From contig JBAWVF010000103.1 of the NCBI GenBank assembly GCA_037147415.1, positions 1-14,286 of the forward strand: a stretch of 14,286 nt of DNA, in the 5' to 3' direction. The position numbers and the translations under genes are program-made. Origin of the DNA: BOG-933 sp037147415 (GTDB lineage Bacteria > Pseudomonadota > Alphaproteobacteria > Azospirillales > Azospirillaceae). Under the pieces are notes generated by a model, which was not told the DNA's origin, did not search any database, and saw nothing but the letters and a program-made list of their open reading frames with translations. Below are positions 7,384 through 13,223 of the stretch, piece by piece; the stretch's first letter is position 1, and each line of letters opens with the position of its first letter.

Positions 7384-7414
7384 GGATTGCCGTTACGGGT
7401 TTCGCCTTATTGTG

Positions 7415-7443
7415 TTGTTAATTCTATACCATCGGATTATATT
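7415..7443 (+). promoter_or_regulatory. Candidate sigma70-type promoter for the mlaA-like gene
   Basis: TTGTTA (7415-7420) and TATATT (7438-7443) are separated by 17 bp in a distinctly AT-rich stretch. This is 40 bp before the ATG at 7484, which has its own GAAGGGG ribosome binding site. It is a good consensus match; expression is unverified. Confidence 0.5.
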
Positions 7444-7449
7444 TTGCAA
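7421..7449 (-). promoter_or_regulatory. Candidate divergent promoter for moeB, interleaved with the mlaA promoter
   Basis: Reading the minus strand, TTGCAA (7449-7444) and TAGAAT (7426-7421) are 17 bp apart and about 37 bp upstream of the moeB ATG. Its -10 lies inside the spacer of the plus-strand promoter, so both could not be occupied at once. The match is fair but found by eye. Confidence 0.35.
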
Positions 7450-7483
7450 ATACGGGTTCAGCAATCTTGAAGGGGTGCGGAAT

Positions 7484-8242
7484 ATGAGTTTTCGTAATCT
7501 TTTGCTTGCGTTTAGTGCGATGATTCCGCTGCTCACGACACTTCCGTCTATTGCCGTGGCACAGGCCCCGGCTTCAGCAAAATCGAACATGGCAACGCCG
7601 AATGATGTTCTTGAACCGCTGAACCGTACCATGTTTGCAGTCAATAACGGGGTTGTTTCTTTGATTGTCGATCCGACTGCCCGCGTGTTGGGAGCGATAA
7701 CGCCGGATTTCGTTCGGCAGATTGGCGCCAACATGTATGAAAACGTCAGTGAGCCTGAATTCGTCTTCACCAACTTGTTGGCGGGGTATAATAGCGACGC
7801 GGCGGTTTCAGTCGGTCGTTTTGTTGTCAACTCCACGGTCGGAATCGCCGGTATGTTCGATCCGGCTAGCGCGCTCGGACTACAGCGGCGCACGACAGAG
7901 GTCAGCGAAGCGATGTGCAAGGCCGGCATCCCTCCGGGACCATATTTGGTGTTCCCGTTGGTCGGGCCGAGTAATCTTTTTAGTGGCGGTATTCTGGGCG
8001 TGGTCCTGGCGGCGGAGTGGTATGCTTTGAGCATGGTATCGACAATGCTTGCCGCCGCGGACGCAATATTTGATATTAGTGTCTCGGTTGCAAGTTTACG
8101 CCATGTTCGGGATATCCCGGAAGACGGCAATCGAGACCGCTATACGGTTCAACAAAAGGAATTTTGGGATTATGTTAAGGCTGGATGCGGGGCGGGCGGA
8201 AGCGTGAAGGCCGCACTTCCTGCCGGCGCTACAGCTCTATAG
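7484..8242 (+). CDS. mlaA: MlaA (VacJ)-family outer-membrane lipid-asymmetry protein without a lipobox
   Basis: A 252-residue MlaA homologue. MlaA sits with a porin in the outer membrane and removes mislocalised phospholipid, passing it to periplasmic MlaC. Family motifs seen are DVLEPLNRTMFAVNN (about 41-55), the N-x-x-EP-x-F-x-x-N segment (about 86-96), GRFVVNSTVGIAGMFDPAS (about 109-127) and GIPPGPYLVFPLVGPSN (about 147-163). The N-terminus is a clear export signal (residues 1 to about 28, ending AVAQA). It has no Cys near the cleavage site, so it should be cut by signal peptidase I rather than lipidated, unlike E. coli MlaA. ATG 7484 has GAAGGGG 8 nt upstream; the frame is open back to 7382, but the extra residues add no lipobox. 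No mlaBCDEF genes are in the window. Its stop overlaps that of the convergent methyltransferase gene. Confidence 0.88.
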   Translation: MSFRNLLLAFSAMIPLLTTLPSIAVAQAPASAKSNMATPNDVLEPLNRTMFAVNNGVVSLIVDPTARVLGAITPDFVRQIGANMYENVSEPEFVFTNLLAGYNSDAAVSVGRFVVNSTVGIAGMFDPASALGLQRRTTEVSEAMCKAGIPPGPYLVFPLVGPSNLFSGGILGVVLAAEWYALSMVSTMLAAADAIFDISVSVASLRHVRDIPEDGNRDRYTVQQKEFWDYVKAGCGAGGSVKAALPAGATAL

Positions 8243-9346
8243 AAGGGTAGGGGGCTCAAAACAGGCGGGGACCGGCTGTTTCGGGCCGGTCAGCGCCAGC
8301 ACCTTGAACAAAGTGCCCATGGCGTCATTGGCGGTCAGACGGCGTAAGGCCGAATCGATGTCGCGGGTTTGCTCGACTGAAGCCTTGCGGCGTAGGGTCG
8401 CCGCCCTGGTCTCGATGCCGCAGCTCGTTAAAAAGGCGGACTGTGTGAGCGGACCATAGCTGACGGCGCCACCTTCGCCGGCGGCGCGGGCAAGCGCAGC
8501 GAAATCAACATGAGTGGTGAGGTCGGCCTCACCCGGCGACTCCAGGACAGAAACCGGAGTGTGGTGCCGCACCGCTTGCAATGTATCGGTCGGCACCGGG
8601 GCGGTATGGCCATAATCGATAATCAGCGCCGCGCCGCCAGCACGGGTCAAGCGTCGGCCCAATTCAAGCGCGACCGCATTGCCCACGGGGGCAAGATCGA
8701 TCACCGTACCGAGGGGGATCTCGGCGGCTCGGAGCCGGGGCGGAATCATCAAGCTTGTCGGCCCGTTCGGCGGTCCAAGCACGAAATGCAGCGTATTCCT
8801 TTCGGCGGCGCCGATCAGGCGCTCCGACCACCCGTGGCTGGTGCGCTCGAATTGGCGCACCGGCAGGGCGTCGAAAAACTCATTGGCCACCAATAATAGT
8901 GGTCCGCCGTCGGGCACTTCCGACAGGCGATCCTGCCAATGCGGTTGGAAGCGGGCCAGCGCCTCCCCTTGTCGGCGCCGCAACAGCGGGCTGGTTTCAA
9001 CCAGATGAAGCCGGCAGGCCGCAACGAAAGCCGGCATTACTCCGGACACTGCGCGCAAGGCGTCAGCCATCAAGGTGCCGCGTCCCGGACCGAGTTCAAC
9101 CAGCGTGAAGGGGGCAGGGCAGCCCATGCGCTGCCAGTAATCAGCGCACCACAAGCCGATCAGTTCGCCGAACATCTGACTGATTTCAGGTGCGGTCACA
9201 AAATCACCGGCCGTTCCGAACCGGTCGGCCGTCATATAGTAACCGTGTTCGGGGTGACCGAGCGCAGTGGCCATGAATTCGGCGACGCTGATCGGCCCGT
9301 CGATACGGATACGCCGCAACAAATGCTCAAGCAGTACGCCGCTCAC
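8237..9346 (-). CDS. SAM-dependent methyltransferase, NDUFAF7/MidA family
   Basis: A 369-residue class I methyltransferase of the family that includes mitochondrial NDUFAF7, which dimethylates an arginine of the complex I subunit NDUFS2 during assembly. The bacterial role is presumed similar but not established. Seen are the N-terminal GPISVAEFM (17-25) and HPEHGYYM (31-38), GDFVTAPEISQMFGELIG (47-64), SAM motif I LVELGPGRG (82-90), the family's NEFFDALPVRQFER segment (about 155-168) and IIDYGH (about 243-248). It starts with GTG at 9346, in a 4-nt GTGA overlap with the lgt stop, indicating translational coupling. In many alphaproteobacteria I recall lgt being followed by this methyltransferase and often by a pgeF (laccase-like) gene. 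Here the next gene is convergent mlaA instead. Family is certain; target is inferred. Confidence 0.9.
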   Translation of the reverse strand: MSGVLLEHLLRRIRIDGPISVAEFMATALGHPEHGYYMTADRFGTAGDFVTAPEISQMFGELIGLWCADYWQRMGCPAPFTLVELGPGRGTLMADALRAVSGVMPAFVAACRLHLVETSPLLRRRQGEALARFQPHWQDRLSEVPDGGPLLLVANEFFDALPVRQFERTSHGWSERLIGAAERNTLHFVLGPPNGPTSLMIPPRLRAAEIPLGTVIDLAPVGNAVALELGRRLTRAGGAALIIDYGHTAPVPTDTLQAVRHHTPVSVLESPGEADLTTHVDFAALARAAGEGGAVSYGPLTQSAFLTSCGIETRAATLRRKASVEQTRDIDSALRRLTANDAMGTLFKVLALTGPKQPVPACFEPPTLL

Positions 9347-9390
9347 CGGGGCGCTGACCGGGACGCTGAGCGTTGCGCTGACCGTTGCGC
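9343..9390 (-). repeat. Four-unit 12-bp tandem repeat forming the Lgt tail and stop codon
   Basis: Read on the minus strand, the units are GCGCAACGGTCA, GCGCAACGCTCA, GCGTCCCGGTCA and GCGCCCCGGTGA. They encode AQRS-AQRS-ASRS-APR-stop. In the last unit TCA has become TGA, which ends lgt. The same bases, with the preceding G, form the GTG start of the methyltransferase. All four units can be read directly from the sequence. Confidence 0.9.
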
Positions 9391-10167
9391 GTAAAATATG
9401 AACCCGACTCCGATCGCGATCATCGGTAGCGACAAAAGTTGTCCCATGGTGGCGCCGGCAAAAAGAAAGCCGAGCTGTGCATCCGGCTCGCGGAAAAACT
9501 CGACAATGCAGCGCGCCAGCCCGTAACCGATAAAAAATATGCCCACCAGTATACCGGGGCGGTTACGTATGCTCGACACTCGTGCCAAAAGATTAATGAC
9601 AATAAACAGAACGACACCTTCGAGAGCCGACTCGTACAGTTGGCTCGGATGGCGAGGCAGAGGACCGCCACGGGGAAACACCACCGCCCACGATACGTCC
9701 GTGACTCGTCCGAACAACTCACCATTGATGAAATTCGCGATGCGGCCGAAAAACAAGCCAAGCGGCGAGGCGCAGGCCAATAAATCACCAAAAGCCAGTG
9801 GCGAAAAACCACGCGAGCGAGAAAACAGCAATACTGCGACGATCATACCCGTAAAGCCGCCGTGAAACGACATTCCGCCGTGCCAAAGCTTCAGGGCTTC
9901 CAGTGGATTGGCGAAATAATAGTCGGGCTGATAGAACAATACATAGCCGGTGCGGCCGCCAAGAATGACACCAAGAACGCCCCAGGTCAGAAAATCGTCA
10001 AAATCCTCCGGTCGCGGCGGGCCGGGGGTTTGGGCCGCCAACATCATGCAATAGCGCCAACCCGATAGAAACCCGGCTAAGTAGGCGAGCGCGTACCAAC
10101 GCACCACCAGTGGCCCGAGTTCAAGCGCGACCGGATCGATGTTCGGGAAGGGCAGGGCGAACAACAT
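9343..10167 (-). CDS. lgt: Prolipoprotein diacylglyceryl transferase
   Basis: A 274-residue multi-spanning inner-membrane enzyme. Lgt moves diacylglycerol from phosphatidylglycerol to the lipobox cysteine of prolipoproteins, the first and essential lipidation step. Key features are WHGGMSFHGG (95-104, with the His equivalent to E. coli H103), GRIANFINGELFGR (141-154, containing the family R, N and E residues), RHPSQLYES (172-180) and R226 in EFFREPD. Several hydrophobic helices run through the protein. The last 15 residues, AQRSAQRSASRSAPR, are a basic tail encoded by a 12-bp repeat and are not part of the conserved core. The gene starts 12 nt after the hldD stop and its stop overlaps the next start, so it is the third gene of a four-gene set. 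Only a weak ribosome binding site precedes ATG 10167. Confidence 0.97.
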   Translation of the reverse strand: MLFALPFPNIDPVALELGPLVVRWYALAYLAGFLSGWRYCMMLAAQTPGPPRPEDFDDFLTWGVLGVILGGRTGYVLFYQPDYYFANPLEALKLWHGGMSFHGGFTGMIVAVLLFSRSRGFSPLAFGDLLACASPLGLFFGRIANFINGELFGRVTDVSWAVVFPRGGPLPRHPSQLYESALEGVVLFIVINLLARVSSIRNRPGILVGIFFIGYGLARCIVEFFREPDAQLGFLFAGATMGQLLSLPMIAIGVGFIFYAQRSAQRSASRSAPR

Positions 10168-10179
10168 GGGGCGATATGC

Positions 10180-11166
10180 TCAACAATAGGGATCGGTGGC
10201 ACCGAGAAAACCGGTCACGTAACGGGTGATGCCGTCTTCGAGGCTGGTGAACGGAGTCTGATAACCGGCCGCAGATAATTTTGTCATGTTGGCTTGTGTA
10301 AAGTACTGGTAGCGGTCTCGCAAAGCCTCGGGCATGTCGACATAGTCGATGCGCGGCTCAAGTCCGGCGGCGGTGAAGGTCGCGCGGGCAAGATCGGCAA
10401 AGCTGCGCGCCTGTCCGGTCCCGACATTGAATAAGCCGCTGACATTCCGGTTCGCCCCCAACCAGAGCATGACCGAGACGCAGTCCTCGACCCAAATGAA
10501 ATCACGCAACTGACCGCCATCGGAATAATCCGGTCGATGCGATTTGAATAATCGTGCCGAATTACCGGCCTTAATCAGCGGGTACAGCTTCGAAATCACC
10601 GATGCCTGTTCACCCTTATGATATTCGTTCGGACCATACACATTAAAAAATTTCAGCCCGGCCCATTGAGGCGGCGTGCGTGCGCCTTCGGCAAGCGCGC
10701 GGGCAACAAATCGGTCGAACGCGTGCTTGCTCCAGCCATAGGGATTGAGCGGGCGCAGGCGGGCTAATGCCTCCGGGCTGCCGTCGTCATCGAAGCCCAA
10801 GGCACCATCGCCATAGGTCGCGGCCGAAGAAGCATAAATCAATCGCGTGTCATTACGGGCGCACCAGCGCCATATATCAACCGAAAGATTGAAATTATTG
10901 GCCACGATCAGGTCGACATCACGCTCTGTTGTCGCGGAAATTGCCCCGAGATGATAAATGACGTCGACTTGACCGGCTTGTTCATCAAGGAATGTGAAGA
11001 GACGATCGGGCGGCACCAGGGCGCAAACTTCACGCTTTGCAAGGTTTCGCCACTTATCGGCCGTGCGGAAACGATCACAAACGGCAAAGCGGGGCGTTCC
11101 TTGCCGTTCCAAACCGGCAAGGAGATTGGAACCGATGAATCCAGCGCCGCCGGTTACGACAATCAT
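10180..11166 (-). CDS. hldD: ADP-L-glycero-D-manno-heptose 6-epimerase
   Basis: A 328-residue extended short-chain dehydrogenase. HldD (RfaD) epimerises ADP-D-glycero-beta-D-manno-heptose to the L,D form, the precursor of inner-core LPS heptose, in the cytoplasm with NADP. Seen are the Rossmann motif TGGAGFIGSN (5-14), YHLGAISATTE (71-81), catalytic SSA (113-115) with Y143-x3-K147 (YGWSK), the family-specific FFNVYGPNEYHKG (173-185, with the second catalytic Lys K184), RDFIWVEDC and a C-terminal YQYFTQANMTKL. Its ATG overlaps the cytochrome b561 stop by 4 nt (ATGA) and has an AAAGAG-like site upstream. Its presence implies a heptose-containing LPS core. No other hld genes are in the window. 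Confidence 0.97.
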   Translation of the reverse strand: MIVVTGGAGFIGSNLLAGLERQGTPRFAVCDRFRTADKWRNLAKREVCALVPPDRLFTFLDEQAGQVDVIYHLGAISATTERDVDLIVANNFNLSVDIWRWCARNDTRLIYASSAATYGDGALGFDDDGSPEALARLRPLNPYGWSKHAFDRFVARALAEGARTPPQWAGLKFFNVYGPNEYHKGEQASVISKLYPLIKAGNSARLFKSHRPDYSDGGQLRDFIWVEDCVSVMLWLGANRNVSGLFNVGTGQARSFADLARATFTAAGLEPRIDYVDMPEALRDRYQYFTQANMTKLSAAGYQTPFTSLEDGITRYVTGFLGATDPYC

Positions 11167-11714
11167 GATTGCTCTTTAGGCTTACAGCAAGACGGCAACA
11201 TCCGGAACACGACATCGTCCTTAAGAATAAAACGGTGAAAAAGCGCGCCGGCGATGTGAAGCGCGACCAATCCTAAAATAACAGTGCCGATGGTCTCGTG
11301 CGTTTCTTTGAACAAATGAGCCAGCGGCTTGTCGGGAGCAAGCAGCGGCGGCAAAATAAACAACCCGAACATCGAAATAGGCTTGCCTGCCGCAGAGGAC
11401 AACAACCATCCCGTTGTTGGCATGACCACACCGAGCAGGGCAAGCATTCCTGCGGTGCTTTTGGCGACGATGATCCGCAGGCGGGGGCCGGCATCCCGGG
11501 GGCGAACCCGATCGAATGCCCACCAAGCCAGCCGGGCAAGTCCGAGCCCCAATGCAATGATTCCCAGCGCTTTGTGAAACATGATGCCGGCCGGCTTGGG
11601 CAGTAGATCGGACCCCATTCCGGTCGCCAACAGAACGATGATAACCAGCGCGATCGACCAATGGAGCAGGCGGGCCACCGCCCCGTAGTGATCTTCGGTG
11701 CTTGCAAGAGACAT
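11163..11714 (-). CDS. Cytochrome b561 family di-heme membrane protein
   Basis: A 183-residue four-helix membrane cytochrome of the bacterial b561 (CybB-like) family. Heme-ligand histidines sit in the expected places: H18 (LLHWSIA), H47 (MFHKALG), H139 (ETHETIG) and H153 (ALHIAGALFH). The hydrophobic segments are about 17-34, 46-66, 88-108 and 141-162. E. coli CybB acts as a membrane superoxide:quinone oxidoreductase; for this protein quinone-linked electron transfer is the general expectation only. The tail ends SCCKPKEQS with two adjacent cysteines and is not conserved that I know of. It is the first gene of the four-gene minus-strand set, just downstream of the terminator of the TPR gene. 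GAGG lies about 11 nt before ATG 11714. I could not find a confident promoter in the roughly 40 nt between terminator and start. Confidence 0.92.
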   Translation of the reverse strand: MSLASTEDHYGAVARLLHWSIALVIIVLLATGMGSDLLPKPAGIMFHKALGIIALGLGLARLAWWAFDRVRPRDAGPRLRIIVAKSTAGMLALLGVVMPTTGWLLSSAAGKPISMFGLFILPPLLAPDKPLAHLFKETHETIGTVILGLVALHIAGALFHRFILKDDVVFRMLPSCCKPKEQS

Positions 11715-11752
11715 GACGGTCTAGCCTCATAAAAAAATATCGGCGGGAAGAT

Positions 11753-11789
11753 AAAACCGTCACCGGAGCATACGGGTGTCCGGTGGCGG
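11753..11789 (-). terminator. Rho-independent terminator of the TPR gene
   Basis: On the minus strand CCGCCACCGGA (11789-11779) pairs with TCCGGTGACGG (11767-11757), 11 positions with a single G-T pair, around an 11-nt loop. TTTTAT follows directly. It lies 24 bp past the TPR gene stop and before the cytochrome b561 gene, so it separates two minus-strand transcription units. Confidence 0.8.
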
Positions 11790-11812
11790 CTATCGACTCG
11801 GAAACCGACCGC

Positions 11813-12913
11813 TCAACGACTGGAGGCGACTGCCGGCAATTGTTGAATCCGCCCGATCAAATTGTCAGTGTAAACTCTTTCAACCGGGGCAAGTTCAAGC
11901 GCCCGCTTGGTCATCTTTTGCGCATCGTCCGAACGACCGGACGCGCTCAAAACCTCGGCCCATGAGGAATAAACGTCGGAGAAGGTCGGATCAACCTGTG
12001 AGGCGGTCTGAAATTTGGTAATGGCGTCACGGGTGCGACCGAGTAAGGCCAGTGAAAAGCCCCATTCGCTATAGGCGGCCGCCAGCGTATCGGAAGGGTT
12101 CCCGCGGCGCCAGGATTCGACCACCCGGATATATTTGCCGATGGCTTCTTCCTGCTTGCCCTGCCGGGCCAGCACGACGCCCCAATTCAACAACGAAGCG
12201 GTAAAGGCGGGATCAAGGTCGATCGCTTGACGGAATTTCTCGATTGCACCGTCGAAGTCGGACTGCTGATAGAGCACGACCCCCCACAGATTCAGCACCC
12301 ACTTGCGGGAACGCTGATCCTCGCTGGCCAAGGCCCGCCGAATCACATCTTCAGTGAGTGTGAAATTGCGGGTCAGATAGTCTCTTTTGAATTGATAGGC
12401 GGCCAGCAGGGCGGGATCGATCATCCGCACCGCTTCATATGCGCTCTGATCGATCAGACCGGAGAAATCACCGACCGGAGCACTGGTCTTAATAATGGTC
12501 GTGTGGCTGGTCGTGTTGTCACTGCCGCGAATGATCATATTCATCGACTTGCCGTTGATGACAACTTCACCGGCCAGGGTGTAGGGAATCAGACCGAAGC
12601 TGGTCTGCACCACCTTCAGTAAACTGCTCAATCCGAAATATTGACCGAGAATAGCGGCTGATCCGCCATCATCCTGAGCCATGACCTTTTTGCCATCCGC
12701 TCTGGATTGCGCTTGCTCTTCAATATCTTTCATACGGTCGGCCAGGCGCTTGATTACGACCGGCGAGGTATAACCGGTTTTACCGGTTACTTCGGCCGGA
12801 ATGTTCATCGCCTCGATATTGACCCCTTCGACATTATTGAAGATGGCCAGTGTGAAGGTGGCGAGGCCGGTGAAGAAAGGCACCAGCAGGTAGGTCAAAC
12901 TTCCAAAGCCCAT
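11813..12913 (-). CDS. Membrane-anchored TPR protein of unknown function
   Basis: A 366-residue protein with one N-terminal hydrophobic segment (about 6-26), either a membrane anchor or an uncleaved signal. A region of about 170 residues that I do not recognise follows (about 30-200). Four TPR units then run at about 204-236, 238-268, 277-310 and 311-344. Each carries Trp at the fourth TPR position (NLWGVVLY, LLNWGVVLA, YSEWGFSLA, YSSWAEVLS). The second unit is extended by six residues compared with 34-residue spacing. The middle region includes GEVVINGKSMNMIIRGSDN, which looks beta-stranded, and a YEAVRMIDPALLAAYQF helix. TPRs usually bind proteins, so a scaffold role at the membrane is reasonable, but no partner is suggested. 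ATG 12913 has GGGGGA 5 nt upstream and a good promoter match. It is a single-gene unit ended by a terminator and divergent from nifJ. Confidence 0.85.
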   Translation of the reverse strand: MGFGSLTYLLVPFFTGLATFTLAIFNNVEGVNIEAMNIPAEVTGKTGYTSPVVIKRLADRMKDIEEQAQSRADGKKVMAQDDGGSAAILGQYFGLSSLLKVVQTSFGLIPYTLAGEVVINGKSMNMIIRGSDNTTSHTTIIKTSAPVGDFSGLIDQSAYEAVRMIDPALLAAYQFKRDYLTRNFTLTEDVIRRALASEDQRSRKWVLNLWGVVLYQQSDFDGAIEKFRQAIDLDPAFTASLLNWGVVLARQGKQEEAIGKYIRVVESWRRGNPSDTLAAAYSEWGFSLALLGRTRDAITKFQTASQVDPTFSDVYSSWAEVLSASGRSDDAQKMTKRALELAPVERVYTDNLIGRIQQLPAVASSR

Positions 12914-12958
12914 CTTGTCCCCCGAGGTCCAGCGCGGCCGATAAAAGCCGACCTCTCT

Positions 12959-12986
12959 TTTATATGAGGAATTCGCACGGAGGCAA
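12959..12986 (-). promoter_or_regulatory. Candidate sigma70-type promoter for the TPR gene
   Basis: On the minus strand TTGCCT (12986-12981) and TATAAA (12964-12959) are separated by 16 bp. They stand 45 bp upstream of ATG 12913, in an otherwise GC-rich region. This is a strong by-eye consensus match. Confidence 0.5.
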
Positions 12987-13209
12987 GCGTTTGAACGACA
13001 CCCGGCCTGTCTGATTTGAACCGGTGAGACGAAATGCCCGACGTCCGGTTCCTCCGGTCCGCCGAATCATGGTGTTCAATTACAAAAATGTCCGTGAGGA
13101 CGATTGGATCTTGCGTCCGGGCGCTAAACCTGCCACCTAGCCGGGCTTGAGCGGTTAAGGAAATCTTGACCATGGGTGCCGGGTTCCGCCGGTCCCCGGA
13201 TGGCTAGTC

Positions 13210-13214
13210 GGAGG
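13210..13214 (+). promoter_or_regulatory. Ribosome binding site that decides the nifJ start
   Basis: GGAGG at 13210-13214 lies 9 nt before ATG 13224. Another in-frame ATG at 13215 directly abuts the GGAGG and is too close to be used, so 13224 is preferred. Confidence 0.7.
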
Positions 13215-13223
13215 ATGACCCTA

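Larger units (their letters stand above)
12914..13223. other. 310-bp divergent intergenic region between the TPR gene and nifJ
   Basis: No convincing gene lies here. It holds the TPR gene promoter on its left and the nifJ ribosome binding site on its right. An inverted repeat GAACCGG/CCGGTTC (13018-13024 and 13045-13051) encloses a 20-nt loop. I looked for FNR boxes (TTGAT-N4-ATCAA) and for sigma54 -24/-12 elements (GG-N10-GC in context), which nifJ genes sometimes carry, and saw none. Short ORFs in both orientations lack ribosome binding sites. Confidence 0.6.

Noticed and set aside
8510..9394. Several plus-strand ORFs of 109-151 codons opposite the methyltransferase gene
   Set aside because: The minus-strand protein has clear methyltransferase motifs along this whole stretch; the plus-strand translations are Arg- and Gly-rich shadows.
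13069..13140. 23-codon ORF starting MVFNYKNVREDDW in the nifJ upstream region
   Set aside because: There is no ribosome binding site and no recognisable similarity, and overlapping short frames exist in the same place. It is consistent with chance.
12895..13173. 92-residue minus-strand ORF upstream of and overlapping the TPR gene start
   Set aside because: It runs through the predicted TPR promoter and ribosome binding site, shows no domain, and would overlap a well-supported start.
12914..13223. FNR box or sigma54 promoter for nifJ
   Set aside because: No TTGAT-N4-ATCAA match and no correctly spaced GG-N10-GC element was found by eye on the plus strand.
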